Below, in pieces: positions 46,863-58,016 of a DNA stretch of 64,000 bases. The notes beneath the pieces were generated by a model, which saw nothing but the letters and a program-made list of their open reading frames with translations, made no database searches and was not told the origin of the DNA. How positions within the stretch are numbered: position 1 is the stretch's first letter; each line of letters begins with the position of its first letter. A program made the position numbers and the translations under genes. Source of the DNA: Pezicula radicicola (lineage: Eukaryota; Ascomycota; Leotiomycetes; Helotiales; Dermateaceae); assembly GCA_003008705.1 (NCBI GenBank), contig PDUO01000074.1:126468-190467 (forward strand). The letters are read 5' to 3'.

Positions 46863-47583
46863 GTGGAGTTATCTGCGCTACAATGTTTTGGAATTTCCCA
46901 CCCTTTCTTAGTTCTCCTACACACTCCAGAACGCTCTTATCTTTCCCAAATCGTTCATATTCCTGTTGTGATATCAGTCGTGATCGTTCTACGTTATTAG
47001 TTGGACGTACCTGCAAACTCTTCCAGCCAATCAAACCCAGGAATGTTCCCTCATCCTTCTCTATCCCGTTTGCATGGTAGAAGCTTGGCTCGTTTGTCGC
47101 AGACTTAGTAATAGCCCCCTCTAGCTGCTTCCACATATCCTGGGTCTCTTTGGTAGACTTGGCTTTTATAATCTGCATAATATTTGAGGACGTGCAAGAA
47201 ATTGATCGTTCCTCAGCTTCGTACAGTTCTGGTGTAGCTGGAGCTGCAACGAAGGGCTTAATTGCCTTAATAAAAGCTTCGAATTTGTGCGAATTTGGAA
47301 AAAAGTTATGGAAGGATGAAGAGTTATCCCACTCTATCACACCTCATGTCAATAATGAGGTAGTGCGACATCCATAGGAGAACTTACCCAGAACGAGGAT
47401 ACTTTTCATGGAATTTGGATCAACAGCCGCACCATTTTCTTCTAGTATTGTGCCACGAAATGCTGCCTGAAGACCCTCAACTCCAGAAAAGGACTGAAAA
47501 ATCTCAGGTGCCTTCTCTTTCAGCCCAGAAAGGGATTGTGGGTCTAACTTGTACGATGGAAATACAAGCTCAGTGATTGGCAT
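46852..47583 (-). CDS. Hypothetical protein, possible dimeric alpha-beta-barrel fold
   Basis: Exon 1 (47388-47583) and exon 2 (46852-47342) join in frame to 228 residues. MPITELVFPSYKLDPQSLSG, an LKEKAPEIFQSFSGVEGLQA helix and SILVLGVIEWDNSSSFHNFF, then HKFEAFIKAIKPFVAAPATP, suggest two alpha-beta repeats of the ABM/dimeric ferredoxin-like type. This is based only on the pattern of helices, the strand IEW and spacing. The C-terminal half repeats the arrangement (ESFYHA-like, GLIGWKSLQ). I do not recognise a named family. Its end overlaps the end of the P450 fragment on the other strand by about 11 bp. Confidence 0.65.
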
Positions 47584-48538
47584 CTCGAACGTTTGACCTG
47601 AAATGAAGCTAATATGTCAGTCAGTAGAAGTTGATTCTTCTATCAAGTGATCAACGATTAATCTGGAGCCTGGAAATCACAGACCTTCTTGAATAGAGTC
47701 GAAATGGAGTAACAATCTTCGTAAAGAGTCTGAGATTTGAACAAGAGAACATAGATATTCTATCAAATTATTGAGATCCTTATGAAGAGCTTGAGATGTC
47801 AACAAAACATAGATATTCTGTTAAAATATTAAGATGTAGTTCCAATATATACCTTTTTTGACTGCGGAATTGCGTGGGATTAGATATTAAGTAAGTAGGT
47901 AGTTGTACAAGGCCGCTGGTGCTGCGATCAGCTTACTGACCAATAATCCCACGCTACAGCGCTGTAAGTGGAACTCCGCAACGCTGTAGTAAACGGGACT
48001 CCACAAGCTGACAAAATCTTGCCAAAGTCATCTTTTCTGGAAACAACGTAGGTAGCTCGGGTAACTATCAGGACCTCCGTGGTATCAGTGGCACGTATTG
48101 CCAGAAATCGCCTCAAAACCAGACCATCATCAAATCTTCAGTTATCCACACTCTGTGTCCTCTGCACTGCAACCAAGGGATCGCTTTACTTAGCTCCATA
48201 GCACTGCTGTAGTGAGGATTGGGATGATTTCAATAGATGCCACAGAATATAGCTTGGCTACAAAATAAGTATAGATTACAATTAGCCTGCGGAATTCCAC
48301 AACCACCTTCTGAAGCGGAACTCCTCAAGCCGCATTTCATTCTAGACAAAAAGGGAGGACATCACTTGGTATTTGAAAAGCTTAGCAATCAGTTCAAAAG
48401 TCGGAGAACATTAGAATTACGAAGCTAAAGCGTGACATTAGGGAGACCGGCCTACTTAAGAAGCCACAATTCCAACTGTGCATCAACCACCATCTCGTCT
48501 CAACTTTCTCGCACTTCATGACCAGCATCTAAGAAGTC
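47584..48538. other. Intergenic region with a two-copy 61-bp tandem duplication
   Basis: 47724-47784 and 47785-47840 are a degenerate direct duplication (both contain AAGAG..TGAGAT and ACATAGATATTCT). A 63-codon ORF at 48237-48428 is unrecognised. The rest is featureless. Confidence 0.45.
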
Positions 48539-49703
48539 ATGGCATCATCTTCTAAAATGGCGTTATCCTACCAAGTCAACATCGTCGACCCCTCACACTC
48601 GCATCTATCGCCCATCTTACTTAGTAACCTATCGATCAAGAAAATTCCCACCCCCTCTCCCGGCCCTGGTTCCATCCTGGTCCGTATTCGTGCTGTGAGC
48701 CTCAACTTTCGCGACCTCCTCTGTCTCGCCGACTCACCTCTGTACCCGACTCGCACTCCTCCTGGTCTCATCCCGTGTAATGATGGTGCTGGGGAAATCG
48801 TTAGTGCCGGGCCTGGCAGTATATGGAAGGATAGTATCGGCGATGCCGTGATCCTCGTGCCGAATCGAGACTGGATCGATGGTGATGTGAGCGTATTGAA
48901 CATGGAAAATATACTGGGTTCAGGGTTAGTGAATGGAACTCTGGCGCAGTACGTAATTGTGCAAGACCCTTGGGTCATCCGCGCGCCGAAGAATTTATCT
49001 TTTGAGGAGGCAGCAGCTTTACCAGGCGCGGCAGGAACGGCGATAAATGTTCTAGAAGCTGTAAGCATTGGAAAGGGAACGACGGTCGTGACGCAAGGTA
49101 CTGGTGGTGTGAGCTGTGCTGTGATTCAGGTGAGTTGTTAGGTTATTGATGCCCTTATGGCACTGACAGATCGAAAGTATGCAGCTGCTCTTGGAGCTAG
49201 AGTCATTGCGACCTCCTCGACAGATGAGAAGTTGCAGATTGCGAAGAAGCTAGGTGCTTCGGAGCTGATCAACTACAAGACAACGTCAGATTGGGCCGAC
49301 GAGGTACTTCGACTCACAGATGGTAAAGGCGCAGATTTGGTTTGCGACGTGGGAGGTTCCGGGACACTAGAACAGTCCGTGAAGGCTTTGAGACAGGGTG
49401 GGACAGCTTGTTTGGTTGGATTCTTGACTAGCCCAGAGCCAGTGGATGTTTTGATGGCCCTTATTACCCAGGCAAAGACACGTAGGTTCTTGATTCAGGA
49501 AGGTTAGGAATTTTGCTGACTGTGGCATAGTGAAGGGCATTGCGGTGTTTAGTAGAACTATGCTCTCACGAGCAGTGGCTTTGGCAGAGGAGCACGATTT
49601 GCACCCTTATTTAGGGAAAATATACGACTGGGAAGATGCGCCACAAGCATTTGAACAGCTAAGAAAGCAGAATACAGTGGGAAAGATTGTGATCAAAGTA
49701 TAA
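48539..49703 (+). CDS. Medium-chain dehydrogenase/reductase (zinc-independent alcohol dehydrogenase-like)
   Basis: Three exons (48539-49129, 49178-49481, 49531-49703) encode 355 residues. The N-terminal GroES-like domain contains SLNFRDLLCLADSPLY and PCNDGAGEIVSAGPG. The cofactor domain has the Rossmann turn TQGTGGVSCAVIQ, then ARVIATSSTDEKLQIAKKLG, DLVCDVGGSGTLEQSVKALR, and a C-terminal KQNTVGKIVIKV. The catalytic zinc ligands of classical alcohol dehydrogenases (Cys, His-Glu) are not present at the usual places, so it is closer to quinone-oxidoreductase-like MDR enzymes using NADPH. Substrate unknown. An alternative first ATG lies six codons in (48557). Confidence 0.85.
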
Positions 49704-50295
49704 GGTGAATAATGAAATCAAAGTCAACAATCATAACGACTTGTTATGTATGTGATAGCTCGAAGCTCGCTGGCGCTCCCACGTGATAACATTTTGCACC
49801 TGACTAAAGCTTGCATTTAACATGTATTTAAAGCTTAGGGTTAGCTGTAACTAATTAATGAGGTGGAATGAAATGGAGACGCGAGGGGTTTGCAGGCAGT
49901 GCTAAGCGAACACATAGGAGTTTAGGATTGCGATGATATAACTAATATAGAAGACACTGTTCTTCGAACCTTTTTGAGATCCTGTGCAGTATTTTGGCGA
50001 CTGCTCCTTTGGAAAGTGCGATGTGGGAAACCTGGAAGCTTGAAGTTCCCGGAAGTACTGCTGATGCAGCTCTTCGTTCGGATTCTTGCTTCTTAATACC
50101 TGGCCTGATTCATCATAGGGTTATGGATTGTTAGCGAAAACTGAATGGGTTAGGGGCGGTGTCTGAAATGTAGGGAGATGGGGCTGAAAAGCGGAAAGTA
50201 ATGGGTAGTGATGAATTATTTGATAGGTTTTGTAACTGTCTATTTACGCTCTTAAAGGGGAACGTTTAGGCTGCGTAAGGATTACGAACTGACAC
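49704..50295. other. Intergenic region between convergent genes, no gene seen
   Basis: No ORF of interest and no clear RNA gene. Confidence 0.4.
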
Positions 50296-51619
50296 TCAAG
50301 CCGTGGAAAGGTTGGGCCAGTCTAGAGATCGTGCGTAATTAGTTGAATGCTAGGGAATTGATAGCAAGAAAGGAGAGGGTATCTTACCGAAAACAGTTCT
50401 CTCCCGGTTCCTTTTGGTAACGGCAACTCCATCCCCAACAGCTATAACGCCCCTCTCACCAATCGGAAAGCCATATCTTCCAAACACGGGACTGAACTTC
50501 ACTCCCGGATCCACTCTCCGATCCTTCATCAGCTTCTTCAAGAGCATACCGGAGTCACCCTCGGCTACCCTGCCCGTGTTAAGGTCTACATTAAGACTAA
50601 CACATCTTCCACAATTGGCGGTCAACTTGATACGATTCTTCCCTCCTACTTTCAACTCCGCCCAAAAGTCCTCATCCCAGATTTCCTCACCGTCAACAAC
50701 AATATTGGGACGAAACTTCTCCATGACTGCACCATCACAGTCTGAAAGACGCGGGTGAACATCCGAGAGCGATTTTTCGGAGACTACGAGGAATGGAGCA
50801 CAGTCGGAAAAGGTGATAAGTGCTGATCTGGGTTTGGCTGAGATGGCGCTGTGTAACAAAAAAAAGATAACGATCATTGCAACGATAGCATTTGACACGG
50901 CCTGAGAGCTAGGCATTTGAAACTTAGTGGAGGAGATGGTCCAGACGGCGAAAGCTCCGAGCGCACCAATTGATGCCATGGATGAGTTGACAAGGACCTG
51001 GACTTTTGTGTCCTTGCTGTTTGCGTAGCCGTTAAGCTTTGCAGTTAAACTGTCTTTGTGTGGTATATTCGGGTTGACCGATCCTAAAGCTTTCCTCCGT
51101 CCGTCGCCAAGGTAGGCGAGCACAACCTCATAGCCAAAGCATTCACTGAACCACTTGTTGTACTCGTCCTCCATCTTGTAGGCGGAAGATGTCGGGCTTC
51201 CATACATACTTGTTCGGATGCGCTTCAATGCGCGACAGTCAGGTTCTGCGGGAATCTCGAGTGCGATATTCTGTGAGGCCGTCGGAGGAGCAATTGGAGG
51301 GTTCGGAGTTCGGTATTCGACGATTATTGTGCCTTCTTTAATTTTGCAATGGAAGAGTACCATATCGTAGAATTTTGAGACTTGCATGTTCGTGAGAGTG
51401 CCATCTTCCTCGACCTTTAAGAGCATAAACCGCCTGTCGTAGACGAAGCCTTCAGCTGTAATTTTGGAGGATTGGAGGGAGATCCCGCGAAGGGATTTGA
51501 TCGGGTAAACATAGAGCTAAATGAACATTAGAACATTTCTGATTTTTGTTGTCGAGGTTACTTACCTGGGTAACCTTCATCGTTTCTGGCACTTCTTCCT
51601 CTTCGCTGGTTGACGCCAT
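50296..51619 (-). CDS. MOSC-domain protein (mARC-like) with an internal membrane hairpin
   Basis: Three exons (51566-51619, 50388-51516, 50296-50321) give 402 residues. The beta-barrel N-terminal domain begins at LYVYPIKSLRGISLQSSKIT and FVYDRRFMLLKV. The MOSC domain has ALITFSDCAPFLVVSEKSL, EKFRPNIVVDG, and NCGRC, the Cys expected to ligate molybdenum cofactor. Between them are two hydrophobic segments (about 195-213 and 227-245) that look like a membrane hairpin. The last exon is only 26 nt and supplies DWPNLSTA. Related mARC proteins are molybdenum enzymes reducing N-hydroxylated substrates, often on mitochondrial membranes. This role is inferred. Confidence 0.83.
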
Positions 51620-52082
51620 GATTGCAACCTTACGAAATTATATCAAGGCTACACAGCCTTGCCCTCAGACTCCGCGAATGAATCGAATCTGATACCCGGA
51701 TCCTTGAGATTCCGCTTTGCTACCTCGTCGGACCTTCAAATCTGGAGGGAAAACAAAAGTCTACAAGGGAGTCTACAAGGGCATTATTGTCGCAGTTGAC
51801 GAGGCGTTTCTTAGGAAGCTCAAGATGCACAGTAGTTGGATCGACTGTGCGCCCATTTTCGACATCCTGGTATCACTCGGATGCCGGATAATTGAGTTTG
51901 GCTCCTCCCCCACAAGCCTGGGTAGGGAAGGCGACACGAGGATGGGGAAAGTGGGGGACGGTGAGATATTGACATCCTAGCGATTATTGTGAGCTCTCTT
52001 CGGTGTTTGCTGTTATGGCTGAGTATAACTTACTACTCGTCGTTTAATTTGAACCGAGCCAACTTGAAAAACATTTATTGCC
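51620..52082. other. Intergenic region, no gene seen
   Basis: An 87-codon plus-strand ORF (51717-51980) has no motif and is not called. Confidence 0.4.
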
Positions 52083-53627
52083 TTATGAAGCCATTGTTAT
52101 AACCGTCTGACCTTGGCCATCTATCCAACAGGCGCCGGTTCCCTTAATTTTGGTTTCACTTGCGGTAAACAAAACTAAGTATACATGGCCAACTATTCCC
52201 CCCCAGCAATACACTCGAAGCATCCTAAAATCCTCATCTCGAGTGCACCACACTCCCCAACCAGCTCCACCTTTGCCAACGTAATTCTGCAGAAGACTCC
52301 AACTTCGTTTCTGCAACGCAGGTGGCCAGATTTGCCAATTTACAACCCAGTAGCCTCTTTCCATGGGCCTCAATTCCCTAGTCTGCTCGAGAGGTTGAAA
52401 TTTAGCTTCGAGTTTCATTCTTTCAGCAAGGCCTTGCAGAGATTTGGTCACTAGGCTAGATGGCGTCAAATCTACATTTGAAGTTGCTGGTGGCGGAGGG
52501 CGAATCTCAAGACAATAACTCGTAGTATCGGTCGCACTTAAGAGGGGCGGAGTTGAGATAAGTGGATTGCTGCTAGGAATATTGTTGGAAGAAGATTGAT
52601 TCTCAGAGCTCTCTAACCCAAGTCGAGCGCGCTTTGGGGGGTTTGTGGTTCTCTCTATAGCAGAGCGGGAGTTTGTCGGAGAGCTCGCTTCTTGATGTCT
52701 TCGCTTGAAAGTGCTGCGGCGACCTTCATTACCATTTGGGAATGGGCAAGGAGTAGGCCTTGGATCTTCCACTGGCTTGTCCACCTGAGTTTGCCCCTGA
52801 GTCTGCCGCTCTCGCAAGGACTGGTTGCGGGTCATTTGCAAACGACCAGCTGTTCTGTTCTGAGCGCCACCGGTTGGAGAGGAAGTAATAGAAGACGTGG
52901 ACCTTTCCGATCGAATTTCAATAGAGTCTGTTGATGTTGAAATAGTAATTGGAAGACTCCATTGGTCCTTGTTCTGTGACTGGGACAAGTCAGTGTCCTT
53001 TGCAGTCTTAAAGTGCCGGTGGTATAGCTCCAAGACTCTAGTAGGCGAGGAGAACAACGCTGTAGGTTTATGGTGGTTATGGTTTGGTTGCGAGTCCTCA
53101 ATTGTGCTTGGTGGTGGTTGCCAGGAGTCGGCATCCCCATCATCTGCGGGAGGGTTGTCTGGCTGTACTCCGTCTGAGGCAATAACCATTGTAGTGTATT
53201 CCAATCCTCGAAAGACTGGGGAATCGACATTATCCAAAACGCTGCCGAAAGAGAGCTGAGGCGAGTCCATTATTCTTCCTGCGATGTCCTGAGCCGCGTT
53301 GCCATCACCTCCATCTTCTGTGGGAGACTCTTCCTCGACCACATATAGTGTCGAATATTGAGTCGAATGAGATTCCTCTTGCGGCCGATAGGACTCGGAT
53401 CCAGGCCGTTCTTGGGTAGACAATATCAGCTCGTCTTGTAATTGGCTCCCAGCTTGCTCGTCTTCGAGCTCATCATCCGAAGGCCTCCTGTAAATTCCCT
53501 GTCGTCGTGCAGGTTCGAAGTGCAAGTATGCGTGTGCCAAAGCCCTGTATCGCGCATCATCTTGGCCTTTGCTGGGTGCTGCGGTATGGATCAAAATCTC
53601 GAGATCTCTTCTTGGGCTGGCGGACAT
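52083..53627 (-). CDS. Hypothetical protein with disordered middle and Trp-rich C-terminal domain
   Basis: A single exon, 514 residues from ATG 53627 (MSASPRRDLEILIHTAAPSK). The frame stays open for another 60 codons upstream, but that part is not protein-like and the divergent ALG6 promoter lies there. Residues 1-60 form a helical start (ARYRALAHAYLHFEPARRQ). About 60-390 is Ser/Thr/Gln/Pro-rich and probably disordered, with a basic PPKRARLG that could be a nuclear localisation signal. The last 110 residues are ordered and aromatic (GYWVVNWQIWPPALQKRSWS, GWGVWCTRDEDFRMLRVYCW). It resembles a conserved but unnamed ascomycete protein. I cannot assign a function. Confidence 0.7.
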   Translation of the reverse strand: MSASPRRDLEILIHTAAPSKGQDDARYRALAHAYLHFEPARRQGIYRRPSDDELEDEQAGSQLQDELILSTQERPGSESYRPQEESHSTQYSTLYVVEEESPTEDGGDGNAAQDIAGRIMDSPQLSFGSVLDNVDSPVFRGLEYTTMVIASDGVQPDNPPADDGDADSWQPPPSTIEDSQPNHNHHKPTALFSSPTRVLELYHRHFKTAKDTDLSQSQNKDQWSLPITISTSTDSIEIRSERSTSSITSSPTGGAQNRTAGRLQMTRNQSLRERQTQGQTQVDKPVEDPRPTPCPFPNGNEGRRSTFKRRHQEASSPTNSRSAIERTTNPPKRARLGLESSENQSSSNNIPSSNPLISTPPLLSATDTTSYCLEIRPPPPATSNVDLTPSSLVTKSLQGLAERMKLEAKFQPLEQTRELRPMERGYWVVNWQIWPPALQKRSWSLLQNYVGKGGAGWGVWCTRDEDFRMLRVYCWGGIVGHVYLVLFTASETKIKGTGACWIDGQGQTVITMAS

Positions 53628-53968
53628 ATCTGCACTGTGACCGTACGACCATAATGTAAGGTATGTAGTTGTGCTGAGCCAGAAAGCAAGTGTTGTATCC
53701 AAAATGTGGGTGTTGATGTGGTGTGTGGTGTGTGATGTAAGTAATCGGGGAATAAACATACAGTACCTGGTGTACCTAAACGCGTCTTGCGATGCCCCCC
53801 CACTCACAGGAGCCTCGCGTGAACGCCGCGAGCTCGTGCTGTCTGTCCGAAGTCTGTCCCCAACTTTAAATATTTCATTCAGATCTCACTTCCGCATTTC
53901 CTCGCCCTCACAGCAATGCGCATCACTCCTTTTGCCATTGATCATTATTTTCCATTTCCCAGGTGACA
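53628..53968. promoter_or_regulatory. Bidirectional promoter region between the Trp-rich protein gene and ALG6
   Basis: The two starts are 341 bp apart on opposite strands. The region is GC-moderate and CT-rich towards ALG6, with no TATA box seen. Confidence 0.4.
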
Positions 53969-55824
53969 ATGGCAGCACCTGCGTCACATAAACCAAGGCG
54001 AAAGGCCAAAAATGCCAGTGACAGCGGAGTCTCGTCCAGTGCTAAAAAGACCACTTTATCAACAACGATGCGCTCCGTTGGAAATCGTCCAGCATACCCT
54101 CTTGCTGCCTTTCTATGGCCTGCACGAAGTTCAGTATCGCAATGGGGGGTTCTACCGTTGATCTTGATGGCAGTGGGCTTGTTTAGGTGGGCTGCTGGCC
54201 TGTGGGGGTATTCGGGTACGTGGCATTTGCTGTTGCTGCTTTGCTAGCAATACTAATATTCTAGATTATAGGCTTTCAGAACCCTCCTATGCACGGCGAC
54301 TACGAAGCACAGAGACACTGGATGGAGGTCACGACACAACTACCAATATCACAATGGTACTTTCACGATCTCGAGTGGTGGGGTCTGGACTATCCTCCTT
54401 TGACTGCATACCATAGCTGGGTCTTGGGCAAAATCGGGGCCTTTATTGATCCATCTTGGTTCAAACTCCACACTTCTCGTGGACTTGAGGATCCTGCCCT
54501 GAAAGTGTTCATGCGAGCGTCTGTTATCGTCTCCGAATACCTCATTTTTATACCGGCCGCCGTCATTTTCGTACGGAGGTTCACCAGACTTCACGGCATC
54601 AATCACTGGCACGCGTGGATTGCCTTGACGGCGATTCTAATGCAGCCAGGCACCATCTTGATCGATCATGTTCACTTCCAGTACAATACCGTCATGCTCG
54701 GACTAATGTTGGCCAGCATGTCGAGTATCATGGCTGGGAGATATCTATGGAGCTCAGTCTTCTTCGTCTTGGCTCTGGGATTCAAGCAAATGGCATTATA
54801 TTATGCACCAGCTATGTTTGCATACTTGTTAGGAGTCTGCATTCTCCCACGAATCAATATCCCCCGATTCTTGGGTATCGCCATTGTTACAGTTGCCTCT
54901 TTTGCAGTACTTGTTCTTCCACTGGTCGTAGGCGCACTCTATGATGCTCACCGTGGTATTGATGCACGTCCCGATTTGTTTGGACACAAAGCACCCTTAC
55001 CAATATTCGCAGCGCAGTCGTTCAAGCTAGATCATCATGCTTGGTACTATCCGATTTTACAGCAAGGCGCGCAACTTGTTCATCGAGTGTTTCCCTTTGC
55101 AAGAGGGCTCTTCGAGGACAAGGTTGCAAATTTCTGGTGTGCACTTAACGTTCTTATTAAGCTTCGGAAATATCCCCAGGAACTTCTCCAACGAGCATCC
55201 TTACTAGCTACTTTAGTGGCAATCACACCACCATGTTTCATCATTTTTATCAAACCGCGAAGGGAGCTTGTCCCACTGGCTCTATCCGCCACGGCATGGG
55301 GATTTTTCCTCTTCAGTTTTCAAGTTCACGAGAAAAGTGTATTACTTCCGTTGATGCCCATGACCGTTCTTTTGGCTGGAAAAAATGGACTGAGCAAAAA
55401 CAATCGAGCCTGGGTTGGATTCGCAAATCTGCTTGGATGCTGGACAATGTTCCCACTCCTTCAACGTGTGGACTTAAGAATTCCATACTACGTGCTTTCT
55501 CTCCTTTGGGCATATCTTCTCAGCTTGCCACCAACATCATTCGCCGTTTATAAACAAGACGGACAAGCTACATGGGCTAGCTTCGTGACCACGTCACTCC
55601 ACCTGATGTTCTATGCTTCCATGGTGGTGTGGCATATTTTAGAGGCTTTCCTTGCGCCACCTGCCAACTTACCCGATCTCTGGGTTGTGGGAAATGTTCT
55701 AGTCGGCGCTGTCGGATTTGGAATTTGCTACTTGTGGTGTTTATGGACCCTGGTGGCAGAGAGCGGGCTGTTTGATTTTGGGAAGAAGGTCGATGTAAAA
55801 AAGGACAAGGCTAAGTCGCTGTAA
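53969..55824 (+). CDS. ALG6: ALG6 dolichyl-P-Glc:Man9GlcNAc2-PP-dolichol alpha-1,3-glucosyltransferase
   Basis: Exon 1 (53969-54215) and exon 2 (54272-55824) encode 599 residues with about eleven membrane helices. The first luminal loop carries the ALG6/ALG8 hallmark MHGDYEAQRHWMEVT, followed by WYFHDLEWWGLDYPPLTAYH, DHVHFQYNTVMLGLMLAS, FFVLALGFKQMALYYAPAMF and LFSFQVHEKSVLLPLMP. The Asp of GDYEAQRHW and the HxxQYN motif are conserved catalytic or binding elements. The DYPPLTAY wording fits ALG6 better than ALG8 (inference). It adds the first glucose to the lipid-linked oligosaccharide in the ER lumen for N-glycosylation. The C-terminus is Lys-rich (KKVDVKKDKAKSL), a likely ER retrieval signal. 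Confidence 0.92.
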
Positions 55825-55925
55825 AATAGGTTCGCTATATACCCTCGAAATGATTGTCTTCGTCTTTCTTGAAAGTGCTTACCCCCAAAGCGACCTATTT
55901 ACAGGATTGCATCTTAATAACTCTA

Positions 55926-56270
55926 CTATTGTCGCTTTCTGGGGCTAGACAGAGTAGGGCTTACTATTGCATATGACCCAGACTTCACCATTCGCCGAGA
56001 GTTGACATAGCCGTTCTTCGCGCAGCAAGGCAGCCATGGCTTACCTCGTGGCTGTAAATCGACTCCTTCAGTGGCTACACTATCTGGCGCAGCACCAAAG
56101 CTCAAAAGTATATTTCCATCTGCAAACACAAATTAGAGGCTGGGCTGATCGATCCTACGAATAACCTCACCAGCATCGATGGATATTATGGTGAGGGATT
56201 CCGGATCTAGTATGCTCCGAATTTCTTTGTTTGTCGTCAACGTTGTCTCGTAAATCGTCACATCTTCCAT
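55926..56270 (-). CDS. Small 70-residue hypothetical protein in three exons
   Basis: Exons 56171-56270, 56045-56119 and 55926-55963 have GT-AG introns of 51 and 81 nt and join in frame. The product starts MEDVTIYETTLTTNKEIRSI, continues LTIISIDADGNILLSFGAAP, and ends in basic SPRKRQ. The amphipathic strand pattern looks protein-like. I know no family. The call rests on splice consistency and the acidic-to-basic layout, so it is modest. It is convergent with ALG6 (gap about 100 bp). Confidence 0.5.
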
Positions 56271-56498
56271 CGTTGTCTTGTCTTCGTACCGAGACCCGCC
56301 TTTGAAGTTCGCTGACGCTGTCTTCTTTGTCTCAATCCTACCCGAAGGCGTGGAGGGACCTTTTCTTTAGTGTTAACGTTCTCTTCCCCTCTTCTCTGTC
56401 GCCTCATTTTCAAGTTCTACTCGTTACTTGACGAGTTATTCGTTCTACGCAAAAGTATAGTATATCGCCTGGCTTGGACCGAAAACAAAACCGAAAAA

Positions 56499-57862
56499 AT
56501 GTTGTCAATACGAGGGATATCATTCCCTACCTTTGCTTTCATATCTTTCATACTTAAGCCTGAAGTCTTCGCTCAGAGCTTAAGTAGTAGCTATTCAACA
56601 CCAACGTCGACATCAACATCAACATCAACATCGACATCAGCTTCATCGCAAACGCATGCAGTAGCTGTCGGAGCAGTAGGATTCCCCTCATCCATTTGTT
56701 TGCTGTACTGTACTAACGCACCCTCTCACAGGACGGCTTTACATTTACACCTTCATCTCTGACCGCATCTCCAGGCGATACCATCTCTTTCCGCTTTTAC
56801 CCACAGAACCATTCTGTAGCCCGAGCCGCCTACAAATACCCCTGCATACCCTATGAAGTCACCGGTATCAACTTATCGGGCTTCTGGTCAGGTTTCAAAC
56901 CAGTTGCAGTTGTTCTCTCCTCGCCTCCGACCTTCGATCTCTTAATCAACGATACAGATCCAATTTTCTTTTATTGTTCATCACCAGGAGCTTGTATGAA
57001 TGGAATGGTGGGTGTGATCAATCCGAATGCTACCAATACTTTCGACACGCAGCTAGCGTACGCGAAAAACAGCACTGTAGGGTTCAGTCCAGGAGAGTAT
57101 TTTCCTGCTGAGACGAGTTCTGGGACGAGCTCGCCTACCTCAACCTCCAACGCCACCAATTCCACCAATCCCACCAATTCAGGATCTGAAACGAAGAAAG
57201 GAGGAATAAGTACCCCTGCCATAGTGGGAATCGCCGTCGGCGGTACTGTGAGTTTATTACTCGCAGGACTTGTCTTCTATCTCTGCGGTCGCCAAAAGAC
57301 GATGCGCGAATACATTCGTAACACGCCATCTTCCCTCCCTACCAACAATCAAGGACATCACAATCCCTCTGAACCAATGATGCAAGCTCGATACCTCAAT
57401 TCACCACCCGTCAACAAATCACCCATAGTAACCACTCCCCCAACTTCATCGCCTTACCCTTCATCCACAAGAACAACAGGAACAGAGTCAATGTTCTCGC
57501 CATTATCGGTGAATCCTGCTTGGGGAATGGGGATAAATAGTGGGTATCAATCCCCAGAGCAGTACTATCGTGATCATAATGTATCTCCACCACCAGGTTA
57601 TACAAGTTCTGCACGTGAAGCGCACGGTTATGGTGCTCCTTTGAGTGGTGGTCCACAGAGAGAAGTTGTTGTTGTTGATGGGGTTGGAGATCAGGTTCAT
57701 GAGTTGGCTGCTTCAAGTTCTTCGCCTATACGGTCGTCTATGGGAGGGGGAGAAGCAGTTGTGGGAGGAGCAGATTTACACAGGAGCTTTTCTTTTGCGG
57801 AAGGGAGTGAGGGGTATGTGCAGCAGCCTTTAAGTCCTAGGGGGAAGGGCACGGCGAGATGA
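56499..57862 (+). CDS. Cupredoxin-like extracellular Ser/Thr-rich membrane protein
   Basis: Exon 1 (56499-56675) and exon 2 (56732-57862) encode 435 residues. A signal peptide (LSIRGISFPTFAFISFILKP) leads to a Thr-Ser repeat. The cupredoxin-like domain has DGFTFTPSSLTASPGDTISF, QNHSVARA (His ligand), FYCSSPGACMNGMVGVIN (Cys and probable Met ligands) and AVVLSSPPTFDLLINDTDP. A Ser/Thr/Asn-rich stalk follows, then one membrane helix (IVGIAVGGTVSLLLAGLVFY). The cytosolic tail of about 150 residues is basic and proline-rich with SSPIRSSMGGG. This is the architecture of fungal plasma-membrane surface proteins. The copper site and any sensing role are inferred. Confidence 0.83.
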
Positions 57863-58016
57863 TTCTCTATACGGAGTTTGGGATTATTTGCTATTGAGCG
57901 TTTATGAAATTCATTATTTAATCGCATGGATTTGCTAGGTCTGTACTAACGAGTTGACTTCAACTGAGGTAGTTACTTAATCTAAATAAGGTATTTAAAA
58001 CTAGCAAGTATACTCA
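57863..58016. other. 3' flank of the cupredoxin-like gene
   Basis: AT-leaning sequence leading up to the MITE. No feature beyond the likely polyadenylation region. Confidence 0.35.

Noticed and set aside
53628..53807. N-terminal extension of the Trp-rich protein to 53807
   Set aside because: The extra 60 residues are not protein-like and overlap the likely promoter shared with ALG6.
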